Assembly: GCA_037951165.1 (NCBI GenBank)
Contig: JBBDHG010000061.1
Span: 543,501 to 607,500 of the forward strand
Source of the DNA: Lophius americanus
Lineage: Eukaryota; Chordata; Actinopteri; Lophiiformes; Lophiidae
Reading direction: 5' to 3'
Length of the DNA: 64,000 nucleotides
The notes beneath the pieces were generated by a model. The model was not told the origin of the DNA, did no database searches, and worked only from the letters and a program-made list of their open reading frames with translations. Each line of letters starts with the position of its first letter. Position 1 is the first letter of the stretch. Both the position numbers and the translations under genes were made by a program. Below, one piece after another: positions 24,520 to 36,728 of this stretch.

Positions 24520-24859
24520 TGCCAACAGACGCGACGCTTATACGCGACGCGCAGACAGCATCCTTCTCGTGGCAGGTGTCCTGCCCTTGGACCGAGGAGC
24601 GCCCATAGCGACACGTTGATGGACGCCCCCATAGACCAATCATAGGCGTTTCCTTCGTCCGTCTCTAGATTCTTGACATCTCATTGGTCTCTAAGGGCGG
24701 GGCCCTGTCATCCCGAGCCGTAGCGCTGTCAGCCAGGGTGGCACGATCGCTGGAGGAGAGAGACGTGACGGATTGATGAAAACAAGCTATTAAATCACAT
24801 AAACAAAAGAACCCGTGGAAGGAAATGATCCTGTAGTCGTCGGGGTCGACGCAGAAAAG
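24520..24859 (+). promoter_or_regulatory. CpG-rich promoter with candidate non-coding first exon, probably of fry
   Basis: Against an AT-rich background this block is dense in CpG (for example TACGCGACGCGCAGAC). It has a CCAAT box at 24636-24640, an inverted one at 24683-24687 and a GC box GGGCGGGGCC starting at 24695. Downstream, AAAG followed by GTACCG at 24859/24860 is a good splice donor. No open frame of note starts in the block. The next plus-strand gene is fry, so an upstream fry promoter with a non-coding exon is the simplest reading. A separate non-coding RNA is the alternative. Confidence 0.55.
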
Positions 24860-25884
24860 GTACCGTGCATTTTAATGCGGCATTAATGCACTGTCTGGTG
24901 GTGTTTAACGGTTCCGTGTTGATACAAAGGCAATCGAGCTTGATCTAACGCCAACATCAATATAACCACCCCGTGGGCTTCTACAAGCCCACCGGCTACC
25001 TACCCAGCCACAAACATTGATGATAATGGTAGTAGTCGAAATCCGTTATATAAATGAAAAAAAATGACAAGTGTGTACAAGTTTCCACATTTCCATGGCG
25101 GCAAAGCAATGTGGAAACGAACAATGTAGCCACGCTTCGTGATGTAGATTAGCCAACAGCCTCGTAGTTAATAACGATCGTAAATACATGATCACTGGCG
25201 ATGAAAAATGATGAACCACATTGTGTATGAGGTAGTTAACATTTGTGAAATAATTACCAGGGGTTACAGAACTCAGTCATAGGTTTTAGATAAGACAAGC
25301 AGCATCTTGTAATCTAACACATGATCCCGTCTGATACCTTTGGACTGATGTAGTGGTTTAGCTCATTGTGTAAATGATTGCATTGGTATGAGATGTGGAT
25401 CGAAACACTCCTCTCAAATTGTGAAACTTGACTTGGTTTGGGTCCAGTGGCGCGCATCATCCCGCTTCAATAGATGTGCGTTTCTTGCCGAGAGACTGAG
25501 GAGAGAAAGCCAGTGTTACAGCATGTATTATTTACTCCCACTCACATACAGTCGACAGGCAGATAACAGCAAGCACCACTGTTGTGGGATCTCTCAGTTC
25601 TTGTGAGATTCCAAACATATATTGATATATGCGTCTTTTTTAGGATTGTGTTTTAATTAATAGACAACCCAAAACGTTTAAGTCACTTCATATTATGCAG
25701 ATCTCCCACTTGCCAAGTTACACAGCTCTGTGATGCCCTGTGTGTTCTGACACATCTTAATCAGAGCTGCTCTTCACTTTTTCAGCGATTTGTGGTAAGC
25801 AGGTCTTTCATTTCAGCGGACAGAATGGGTTGGTGTTCCCTCCCCACGTACATCCACGAGCTTTGGGAGCTCATTTTCCCGATA

Positions 25885-26030
25885 CTGGTTCACCAGTTAC
25901 TTTAATTATTTGGTTGGTACCAACAACTGCTGACCAGAAACACCCAACAAAACTTGCAGTACTAATGATTCCAGTTTGGTCCTTGTCAAAGTCACACTGA
26001 TACTACTTTACCAGCTTCCAACACATAATC
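25885..26030 (-). mobile_element. Tc1/mariner-like transposon fragment
   Basis: Minus-strand sequence reads ATGTGTTGGAAGCTGG, then GACTTTGACAAGGACCAAA, then TTGTTGGGTGTTTCTGGTCA and GTTGGTACCAACC. This is the order expected in the N-terminal, DNA-binding part of a Tc1-like transposase gene. The fragment at 16395-16650 belongs to the same family. No open frame remains. Confidence 0.55.
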
Positions 26031-26392
26031 GTGAGGGGGTGTATCCCAACCTTTGACAGGAGCCACCAGTGTGAGATAATCAATGCTTTTCCGAAGATTT
26101 TTGTCAAGGGTTACACTATCATAGCAGATCGTTGTAGTTTTCTGCAAAGTTGATGAGCAGGCTAGATATGCCTAATTTAATCTATCTCCTGGTATTTCCA
26201 CTCCTTCTTATTCTTTGCCCTCCTTTCTGACAGTCTAAACGACTCAATCATACGACTCCAACTCCCCAGCTGTTCGGTACAGCCAGTCATCGACCCAGTT
26301 TACCTCATTGTTCTGTTTCTGGACTTGCAGCAAGTGACACAGCTTGGAGGACACGCACACAAAAAACAGACACAGACAGACACACACTTACT

Positions 26393-26396
<4 letters not shown>

Positions 26397-26466
<70 letters not shown>
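26397..26466. repeat. (CA)35 microsatellite
   Basis: An uninterrupted CA run of 70 bp, preceded by interrupted CA/GA-rich sequence from 26350. The histidine/threonine-rich open frames across it are artefacts of the repeat. Confidence 0.95.
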
Positions 26467-26467
<1 letters not shown>

Positions 26468-27534
26468 TATGTTATGTGTGTCACAGCACTGCGATTCTGT
26501 TATGCTTCCTGCCCCTCCTTTGTGGTTGTGGTATATGTTTTCCTTTTCACTAGGCTATGTTTCTCATCCTAAAGCAAAGAGACTACCATTAGACATACAA
26601 TATAAATAATAAGCAGTACCATAAAATTGTGACTGGCTCATTTAAATTAGAATGAATAACTTAGGCGGTCTTTTTTTTTGTTGAGGGGGAGGTTTTACCA
26701 AATGTGAGGGATTAATGTTTTCTACTGACTACAGACAGTAATTCTAATCATGTGCTGCTAAACTTAAGGAAGTGTATTATACTATACAGGGAATGCCACA
26801 GTGCCACCGTACTTAGTGCGATTTGCAATGTGTACTACTACATCACAAGAGGATATTCAAACATTGTTTGTCAACACCATTATGTGAAGATGAGAAAATC
26901 AGATAAGATACACAGAAGGGCTGATAAATAATAAAAGTAAAGTAAGTGCACAAGACATCAACTGGATAAATCAACTTTTCATTAGCTACTAATTTTGATG
27001 TGATTCTTCAAAATTAAAAAAATTACCTTACGGGGACAAAGTTGATTTCTTATGAGTCGCAATGCATGAGGAAGGAAGTATTTGTTTCTGATTGGTAATC
27101 ATGTTCTCTTATATGTTGTTATGTGTAGTACATGGCTTGGACCATTATGTCTTGCATTAAGGATTGATTTTCATATATTGACACCACGTTATTTCAGGTC
27201 TGACTGCTTAGTTTGACGTGAAGATGTTGTTGAGCTTCGACTATCATCATTCAGCTTGTGAACTATCTTTCCTAGCTATAACTGTTTCCATAGATACAAC
27301 CGGGCACTTCACTCCCACTGGATTACATAACCTGGTCTATGTGCCAGCCAAACAGAAGTAGACATATACTGAGACATTGACGTGTACCCACACACTCACA
27401 TTCCTTACATCACACACAAAACCGGACTTTTTGCCTCATGCAATTCGGCTGAGAGTCAAAAGTTTGGACACAGTGATAGGAGAATAGCAGAATACTCTTT
27501 CACTTTCCCTTATAATCATTCTAGGGTCAAACTT

Positions 27535-29722
27535 ATACTTATGTGGAAAAGTATTCGCCCCCTTCCGTGTTTCTTTTATTTTGTGTGTATCTCATACTGA
27601 ATTATGTCAGTTAAAACAAAGACAATGGAAGTAAACGAAAAAAATTGTTCTTAATTGTAATATATTTATTGAACAAAAAAGCTTATCTAATATAAACTGT
27701 ACAAGTATTCGCCCTTTCGCAAACTAAATTCAAACTAATAACTAACAAGTGGGTACAACTGGACTAGACACACCCAGTTGTTTAGTTAAAACTAGAGGAG
27801 CACCGATTTTCTTGGCCGTTCAACGATCACAGATTTTTATAAAGTCTGACCGACCAATACCGATTTTGGCCGATTCCAATTCTTTTCCTTTAAAGTTTAA
27901 AAATCATAATGAGTAATGTATTTTAAGTTCTCTTATTCTGAAGGGTTACAGTGGAAGTGACAAGGCTGATGGACCATGTGTAATGTGCATGTATTCTGAC
28001 CTGTTGAAATGAATTTACCCTCCGTCCTCCCCGCTTTGCGTTCCTTTCACCAATTGTATGACATTTCGAAGTGAAAATAAAATTTTGTACGCCTCGTTCA
28101 GACCATTATATGTTGGCTTGGCTTAGTGTTTGATCGAATTTGTTACCCTGAACGCTTTCAGGGTGGTTCCGCCGCAGCTTATTTTGTCGTAAAGTTTTAA
28201 AACCATAAAAGCCAGCATGGATACATACATACAGCGGGCTTGTGGCTGGCTCTGAGATCATTACACATGCACGAAGTTGGATCTAAGTCTCACAAGTGAT
28301 AACATGCCAAAATCAAAAAAAAATTCCATAAGAGATAAGGAAGAGAATGATTTAAAGGGATGAGTTGCAGAGCTATTTCTAGGGCTCCGGCACTCCACAG
28401 ATCCATATTTGAGAGGACTTGGAACAAGAGTGAAGATTCGCAGAGGTTGCATACCTTACAAATTTCCTCCGAGAGCATAGTAACGGCTTTTAAAATCACT
28501 GACAATCCAAAGAAAATATCGAAGGAACTGCAGGCTGTTCTCAATTCATTTAAGGTGAGTATTCATGGCTCCACTAATCGAAAGACACTGGGCAAAAAAG
28601 AGTTGTGAGGACAAAGCCACTTGTAATCCATAATACCATTAAGGGTCACCTAATGTTGCCACAACACCCCTCGATAACCGTCAAGGATTTTGTGAGAATA
28701 TTCTATAAAAACAGCGCCATTATATATGGCGGAAACCATCAAAGCATTCCTGCAAAAGAACCGTATACACTATGGTCATGTATGGTGGGGACAATATAGC
28801 GTAAACGGGATACTTTGGTTCTTTGGAGCCAGGATGACTATCCTTCATGGGGGTAAAAATGAATTCTGCTAGCAGTGGCATGGTTAAGTGGAGGGTTGCA
28901 CAGTTCATAAAAAAAAAAAATTCCTCAGCAGTTCTGATACCAATCAGTAGAAGATTCTGGGTTCTAAAGCCCTTGGGGACCTTTTGCGTTTTTATGTGGA
29001 GTTTGTATGTTTTCCTCTTGTTTGCATGGGTTCTGTTTAGTCCAAAAACATGGGATATTGGTGACTTGCTGACTCTTTGAATATGAGTGTTAATGTTTTT
29101 TTGTCTCTATGTATTGGCCCTGGGATGAAATGGTGACTTGTTCAAGGTGTAGCCGGCCTCTCGCCCAGTGTCATCTGGAATAGGCTCTAGCCACTCCGTA
29201 ACCCTGATCAGGACGAGCAGTTCCAGATAATGGATGAATGGATGCATGAATTCTGCTCCCTACTGGAGAATTCTGAAGGAGAGTGTCAGGTCATCAGTCT
29301 GTTAGTTGAGTCTCAATCCCAACTAAATTGTGCAACAACACAGTAGTTCAAGCAGAAAAGGATGCCCACTTTTGAATGGCTCAAAAGGAATAAATACAGT
29401 TTTGAACTAATGAGGTTAAAGCCCGGACCTGAAACCCGTGAGATGAAGATATGTAAAGAGCTGTTCATGCTCACAAACCATCCAGTAAGAGAAGTCCAGT
29501 TATCAGAAGCATGTGATTACAGTTGCTGCTGCAAATACTTTTTCATGCTGATTATATAGGTAATGGAATACATTTTTGCCTTATTAAATGAAGGTGTTGT
29601 TTAAAACTTGCATTTTATGTTTATGCAGGTTATCTTTTTTGAAGTGCTGTCATGGTTTAGTTTGAGATATCTGAATAGAGGAAACCATGAGGGATCTAAT
29701 ACCTTTTCTCAGCACTACATAC
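27535..29722 (+). mobile_element. degenerate Tc1-like transposon with a nested SINE
   Basis: The left end (TGGAAAAGTATTCGCCCCCT near 27543) and right end (ATACCTTTTCTCAGCAC near 29699) match terminal repeats of a common fish Tc1-like family. A second TIR-like segment lies near 27703, as is usual for these elements. Inside are decayed transposase segments in order: ISRAPALHRS and SKELQAVLNSFKVSIHGST (28366-28580), GGACAAAGCCACTTGTAATC near 28608, and, after the SINE, GCCCGGACCTGAAACCCGTGA and CTGTTCATGCTCACAAACC (29420-29480). Multiple frameshifts and stops mean no active transposase. The SINE splits it at 28870/29247. Sequence near 27790-27890 (GGAGCACCGATTTTC and a related repeat) may be another small insertion. 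Confidence 0.75.
28871..29246 (+). mobile_element. SINE-like element inserted in the Tc1-like transposon, with 11-bp target duplication
   Basis: TGAATTCTGCT occurs at 28860-28870 and again at 29247-29257, flanking the insert exactly. In the Tc1-like family this sequence occurs once. The insert starts with a tRNA-like head (AGCAGTGGCATGGTTAAGTG, then GGGTTCTAAAGCCC in the place of a B box). It continues with the family's central segments and CAGTGTCATCTGGAATAGGC, and ends in ATGGATGAATGGATG-type repeats. Head, target duplication and simple-repeat tail fit a SINE mobilised by a LINE. The family name is not known to me. Confidence 0.7.
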
Positions 29723-30771
29723 AGAGTATTTAGAGAAAATTAATTAATCTGAGTTGTGTGATTGGGTTAGGATAGATAATTGTTTAGGGAATGTTGTTAC
29801 ACTGTTGGATTCGATGGAGCTCTGAGGCTGTTTGCTGATGCACTCGTTAACACATTAGAGACCCCAGAGATAGGATTACAAAACACTACTCTGTATGTAT
29901 GGGATGGCCAATGGCGATATTGTACTGTGTGTTTGTATGAGCATGGCTGATATTTGTGTATGAATTAATTAAAGTTCTTTTGCATATACCCCCTCCTTCT
30001 ATGAAAAATTCCAAATTAATCCCTGTCAAAAAACCTTTTATTTAGTTTTAGTCTGCATTGTATTTTGTTTCTCCTACTTTCTAAGAGCTCCCTCTCTCTT
30101 TCCAATCTTTGCAGTCTATGGGATGATTAAGGTATTGAATGAAAAAAAAATATTAAGAAATGAATAATGTATAATTAGGGTTTCTTCAAAACTCACATCC
30201 TGAGTCAGATATGTGATTAATTTCGTTTGTAGAATTATTATTTCTCTAATGGACTCAAGGGGGCACTATTAGCAAGCCTGTGTGCCGACTGTGTGATAGG
30301 AGGAAAAACAATGCAGAAGGACATTTGAATGTTATTACTAGCCTTAGATCATTTTTCTTCAGCAGTGGAGTAATCCTAGATTTAACAGTATAGGTTTACA
30401 TTATACTATATATTTGGTAAGGTTTAACCGGATACACTAAAAACAATTGTATTGCCTAATACTGCTGAAATATATCCCTCTAGATTGACAACCACAAACA
30501 AAAAGCAAAGATATACTACAAATTGTGTTCAAGTATGTGCAGCAATATTAAAATAGCCAGCCAGAGCAAAGGTTGTTCAAACATGTAGTACACGTTGAAC
30601 TACTAGCCACAAAATTAAAACCATTCATTGGTTCTGATGTTGTGGTGGATCAGTGTGTGTTATATCTTTCAACATTCAAAGAGGTAAATATTGTAATTTT
30701 TTCTTTGTTTGGATTTGTGTCTTTTATATCAGTTCAACATAAAACATACAAAAACACATCAGAGCTGCTGA

Positions 30772-30835
30772 TGTACACTGATCAGTCACAAAAGTAGAAC
30801 TGTAAACTATTTATAATGTTGTGGCTGGTCTCTGT
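30772..30835. mobile_element. Tc1-like terminal-repeat remnant
   Basis: CACTGATCAGTCACAAAAGT and TTATAATGTTGTGGCTGGTC face each other only a few bases apart. Each resembles the terminal repeat of the family at 16395-16650, so almost the whole interior has been lost. Confidence 0.45.
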
Positions 30836-30839
30836 GTAT

Positions 30840-33800
30840 TTGGTGAAGTGCCTATAAAAACATTTTGTTGTGCAATATAATGACTATAATGTATTATGTC
30901 ATAAAAACTATCTCGGTGTAGTTGGCTAGTAGGATTGTTGATTGAAAGACATTAAGCATTATTACCCAGAGCCTCTCCTAGATTTGCACAAGTATTTTTT
31001 AATAGTAGCCAACAGTTGTCACTGAGCAGGTTTTCAACCGTTTGCAGCCAAAACAATGTAACTACTTTGAAAAACATCTTAAAATCAGATATTGCTCACC
31101 TCCAAGTTTGATTCCATAGTGATGACGTAATGCTGATTAGATTTATTTTGCATTAGATTCTCCATTATATGTATAGATAAGAATCACTATATTCAATAGT
31201 CTTATGCCCTTCAGTGTATACAAAACCATTAACTACTGTCTTTAATCCACTGAAGAACAGTCAGAAAGATAATTATCAGATAAGATGAATGTTCTGCAAT
31301 CTTTTTGTTAAAAAGACTGAATTATTTAATGAATTGATTATTTTTTAAAGCAAATTAACATTCTGCTTGTATGAGAATAACAAAATAGGGGAGTGCTGAG
31401 TGCTCTGCTGTGTTAACGATGCCAGCAGCAGAAAGCATCCTCTCTGTTGCACATTTAGCTCCTGGTAAAAACCATTGCTGTCCAAAGTGCTGAGGGAACA
31501 CAGGTTATTTCGACTGAAATAGACAGAAAAGGGACGTATTTGCTTCCACATTGAGTTGGATGAAGTTGATTAATACTACAGTGCTGCTCAGTGGGTTTCT
31601 TTTTTTAAAATAATGTTTATATTGAAGCATAAAGTTATTTATGAGACGTTAACTCGAATCTTGCTCCCAACTCCTTGCTATTTTTGAACATATCTTAAAA
31701 CATATCTTTGTGTGTGCTGTAGGCTGTTTGGTCACTTATACAGTGGATTCTCCAGAAAATTCCAATGCTTAGGAACAGTGGGGTTTCCGTTTAGGCCCTT
31801 AAGGCCACTGTGCTTGCATCAGAGTGGATGAAATCTTGTCACCTGATACATGCTTTAACCAACAAAGCTGCCAAGATGTCCCACTAAATACAGTTTTCAG
31901 ATTTTTGTTGGTGTTGTTGTTTAATGTTACTGAAAATATATAATTGATCGTGTTATACACTGAATACATCTAAAAGTTCGAGTGGTAACAAAAAATATTT
32001 GCGTAGCAAAACTGGAGTTGTTGTTTTTTTCGTAGAGTGGAACAAACTCCTATCATTCATCTCAGGCTTCATCCAAGTGAACCCCTGAACTATAGTCTTG
32101 CGAAAGTGCTTAAGCCAAAAGTAAACTTGCTTCACGTCTTCAGTTCTCCTGTCGGACCGGGTTGCTTAGTATGTGTGGCAACTGTTAACTTGGAAACATT
32201 CTTGAGTGAAAGGATAAATATTTTTTTTCTGTTTCAGATGGTGGATTCCTTTTGATATGGTAAAGGATCATAATCATAGAGGGACTGATTAATGGGTTCA
32301 GGTTCGTACAATTGAGTCATTGTTAAAGAAAAAGAAAAAGAACGCCGATACAGCCTAAAAAGGTGTGGTATCTGCTGGCAGCATTTAGTGCTGAATGCTT
32401 AGAGGCATCATATTTGAAGTAAATGCAAATCTTCATGCATTTCAAAAAAACAAAAGTGGATAAGTACAATCTCAAATTAATTTATATGTCTTTTAAAATA
32501 TAAAACTTCACTGACTAGGGAAAGCGAAGGTCGGCGGTCTGATGTAGAACAGTCTACGTGTCATAGAGTCCTTGAGCAAGACCCTGAACCCCAACGTTTG
32601 AGAGTGTTTATTTGTTACAGTTAACAAAAGCCTGTTTGTAGTGTGCAGTGGGTAAAAGGTGATGCGTTAACCGTAATTAATATTCACATTGATTCATATT
32701 CAACTTAATGATATTAAGACAAAAACTATTAATTAGAAGGAAGACATTTCTGTGGAGTTTGCCTGTCCTCCCCAGGTCTGTGTTTTTTCCCTCCAGGTTC
32801 TGCAGCTTCCTCTCCATGTTCACCAAATGCAATGATGAAATAGTAACTTCCCCAGGGTGCACCTTTGCTAAATCTCAACAGGCATAAGCTAACCACCCCC
32901 CCAATCCCAGTGACTTTGCAAATAAAGGCGGTCATACAAATAATAGAAATAATTTATTAGACTTGTCATTAGACTTTACTCACATGATTTGTATCTGCTC
33001 ACATCGTTATTCAGTTAGAACAGGTTCAGAGTGAATGGATAGTATTGTTCTGGGTGTATGAAGAAAGAGAATAGCCAGATCTGAGCTACCGAGTATAAGC
33101 CCAACTGACTAATAAGGTCAAGCAAACGACAGATCGTCAAACTTTATTAGCTTGTCCAAAAAAAACTTGTTCCTCTATCATCCAGCAACCACTTAACAAA
33201 ATATAGTTATTTTTGTCTGCAATTTGTAGCTTGACATATAGTAAATAGCTTTGCTTACTAATTCTAAAAGTAGAGAAACATCCATGGTTGACTAGCTTTG
33301 TATATTTTGTCATTGTCATTGCCTTCTGTTCCACCCTCGCCAGCACCCTACTTTTTCTTTGTCAATACATTCCTGAAGATTATTGGTTAACACTGTTGCT
33401 TTCATTTGATTGAGATGTTGTCAGTGAGTGAAAGGTATGAAAGACTCTCCTATTTGTTTGTGTTTTCAGTTCGTTTATGTTTGTGAGCCAGAGTGAACGA
33501 GTCTTAATCCTTGGCTGTAATGCTCCCCCGAGGATGGCACAACTCTCTAACTGACTTTGGCACCGTACCTTCCTTTGTTGTTTGATGTTGAAACATATTT
33601 GAAGATACTGTGGATAAATAATAAAATATTCAATATTATCATCTCAGTTTAAATAGATTCCACCTTTAGACAATCTTTTTTTTTTTGTTAACATAATGAT
33701 GTTTGGAAAAACAATCCTTAAGATATTAAGCCTTATCCGGTTACCATTTAAAGTATTGCTTTCCTGCAGCATTATGTACACAAAAAGCAGAGTAACCCAT

Positions 33801-35600
33801 ACACATTTGTGATCATTAGAACACTGAAACAAAATCACATCTTTGATACAATGCCATGTATGTGTTTGTGTGGTGGCTGTGTAAAGCAGGATATGAAAAT
33901 TGTGTTGTTGTCTCACACTCTCACTCACATGATCTCTCAGGTGAGGCATTCAAAGGCGCTGATGTCATGACAATGGTGGTATAAACAGCTGGAGGCCACC
34001 TCAGGGTAAATGTCTCCTGAGTGATAAATAACGCTCAACCCACAGAGAAAGAGATATTATAATACAGCAAACTAATTTGTTTTTGAGAGAGGTGAGTGAC
34101 GATGAGGAAAGCAAACATGATCCTTGTTTAAGAGCATTAAACAATTATCATGTATGCTTTCCTCTATTTCCATCCATCCAACCATTCATATTAAATATGT
34201 TTCGTCCTCTCCCTATGTGCTGCCACGACTCATTTTGATTTAGTCTATTGTATTTTCTTGTTTTATTGCCTGCGGTAATATCCTGTAACTGGTCCCAAAG
34301 TCCAGCCATCCAAAAAAGTGTTCACATGTTGGAAATGAACGAACCCATGATTCTGTTGGATCCGGACTAAGACGGTCTATAAACATAACCCGAAGCCACC
34401 TGAGTTAAAACAAAATGCTACTTTTAAATGATAATTGTATTTAATTAGGCAGAAATATATTACAGAACTCTGGACATAGGAAAGACATAACTCTGATAAT
34501 GCTGTGGTGGAATTGTGGCCGACGGTTCTTTACATAATTGCTTTAGTGCAGCCACATCGGATTGTTGGTTTTCAGGTCCTTCCCCAGCGTCGGACAGGTC
34601 TTTGAAAAGATCTGTCCGTAATGTTGATTTTAGCCCTTTTTAAGGAATCTGGTGTGGACTTTTTCAGCTTGGGATAAGTGATTTGCCACATGACCCAATT
34701 GTACAATGTTGGTTCACTGATGACATGACATTCCCCTTAAAGATTTCTAGTCAAGTCAACCTGGCCATGAAACCGCAATGCATTCCCTCTTAAACGGCCA
34801 ATTGTAGACCGTTGGTATAATGTTGTTTTTGTGGGACCCATCTTCAAAAAATTCAACTTTGGTTGAATTTTGGTTGAAACATTTTCCCACAGAATCTAGA
34901 GGTCATCGAGGTGTGTTGTGGCGAAGAATCTGAATGTTCTTCTAGTTTAGCAGTGTCTTTGGACTCCCCGCTCTGAAATATGGACACCATTTGTGCTTGG
35001 TGTCTTTCAAGTAATGGAGCCATGAACACTGACCTCTCTTGAGGTGACAGAGGTTGCTGGCCTTGACCACCCTCGACGCTCTCAAATCAGATAAAGCTGA
35101 ATCTGATGGCTCATATTCAGATCTATCTGATTTTTCAAAAACCATTTAATCTTAGGCTGTCAGCCTCATGTGGCACTCTCCTACATCAAACATTCATGAA
35201 AGTTATAGCAGGTAATATTACATTGTCATGCATTGACAGCTTGGAAGTTTTTTGTCACCATATATCTCCTTAGCCAGCTGTTTACATCATGCCGTTGTAC
35301 TTTCTTTTTTTTTTAACTGAGTCAGGTCCATAGTTAGTCAGTTAACCATTGTTAAATCATTAATACATTAATGTATTGTATAACTGTTTAGCTTTGGCTT
35401 AAGATTTCAAACTGCCTTACCAGATTATCTCAAATGTAATATTTGAAATACATCTGATAATGAGTGAAATCTTGTAACCTTGACAAAACCACTTCCTTTT
35501 TTGTAGCAGGATTCTTTTCTGTTGGTGTTTGGCTTTGTTTCACCACTCTGTAAAGAGGTGTGTCTGTCCTCAGTAATCCTACACCATTAACACTTTGAGG
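30840..35600. other. intergenic or fry intron sequence without a recognised gene
   Basis: AT-rich sequence. It contains a SINE-like fragment (listed separately) and a minus-strand open frame at 34942-35145 with no known homology. No exon with conserved splice partners is seen. If the CpG-rich block at 24.5 kb is a fry promoter, this is fry intron sequence. Confidence 0.45.
32740..32890 (+). repeat. SINE-like repeat fragment
   Basis: TGTGGAGTTTGCCTGTCCTC, CCCTCCAGGTTCTGCAGCTT and CTCTCCATGTTCACCAAATG follow the central part of the SINE-like family, plus orientation, with both ends missing. Confidence 0.5.
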
Positions 35601-36481
35601 TTACTGTAACTGGCCAAACAGCCTCTACCAGTGAGTACTCCTGTTCTTACTCACACCCACATGCCATGTGGATTTCTGCATCAGCTGATGCATGTCATTC
35701 TGTCGTGTTTTTCTACTATGTGAGAGGGATTATATGAAACAACAAGGACTCCGACGTGTCAGAGACGTACACAAGAAAGAAATAGCTTTCCCTACTAGCA
35801 ATCAAGACAAGAGGAGGGTACTTGGAAAACCCCGGTAAGAAAAAAGGAAGGCATGAGAGGGAGAGCAGATGAGAGAACCACCCAAACCTCCCAAACCACC
35901 CAATCAGGCTGTGCTCTTGGAATTGGATCCCTCCCTTGTTCACCACCTGAGAACAGAGAAACAGAGCTGTGTCTCAGAGATTCAGAGGGTTAAGAGAGGC
36001 AGACAGAAACGAAGAACAGGTGAGGGTAAAGCGGACACTTAAGGAGAAGACAACTGAGCCTCAACGTTTTATAAAATTGTTTCTCAAACAAAAGAAGACA
36101 CGGACATCTTTGTTTTTATCCAAAGTAAAGCATTGAGACCGAGACTTCAGGGTATAACCCCAACTCTCAAAGGAGCAGTAGATCCGTAACATCAAAGCAG
36201 TGAGCTCACTGTCTTTGCATTGCATGGACTCGGCATAAAGACAGGAAACCATTGTCAGAGGAAATTGGATCTCAAAATATGGATGAAAAGGAGATGAGGA
36301 AAAAGAAACCATGACTGCTTGAACAGTTGTCTTTTTTATACATTTCTAGAGGATTTTCAATCTGAGGACTTTTTTAACAGTGTTTTTCCTGCTGGCTTTG
36401 CTACGAAAACATGTAGTATCTCCTTACTCGCTCTGAGGAATATCTGCGTTTGAACACTTGGAGCGGGTTGACAGTGGAGAC

Positions 36482-36728
36482 ATGTCTCTAGAAGATGTAA
36501 GAAGCGCTATCAGCTTCGGGGCTGAAAGCCGTGCTTCAAGCCACTGTGATGTGAACTCACTGAGCCAAGGTCAGGATCAGGATCTGGATAACCTGGGCCA
36601 AGGCCAGGATGGCATAGTTCTGGAGCGTATTGCTCTTTTGTCGTTGGAAATGTTTGATCCAAGTGACTTCACTGGGAGGTTTGCAAAGTTCCAGTCTAGG
36701 TCCAGAAAGAAGACAAGGATTATCAGAG
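36482..36728 (+). CDS. fry: fry alternative first coding exon 1a
   Basis: An open frame from ATG at 36482 encodes 82 codons plus one base, to a donor GTAGGT at 36729. It therefore ends in phase 1, exactly as needed to join fry exon 2 at 48695 (junction codon GCC). The peptide begins MSLEDVRSAISFGAESRASS, contains GQDQDLDNLGQGQDG-type repeats, then LERIALLSLEMFDPSDFTGR, and ends in a basic RSRKKTRIIR stretch. I do not recognise a domain in it. Upstream sequence to about 35900 would be its 5' UTR. Coding status rests on the open frame, the good donor and the phase match. The minus-strand open frame over the same bases is treated as a shadow. Confidence 0.65.

Noticed and set aside
26325..26609. 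Threonine/histidine-rich open frames
   Set aside because: Direct translation of the (CA)35 microsatellite.
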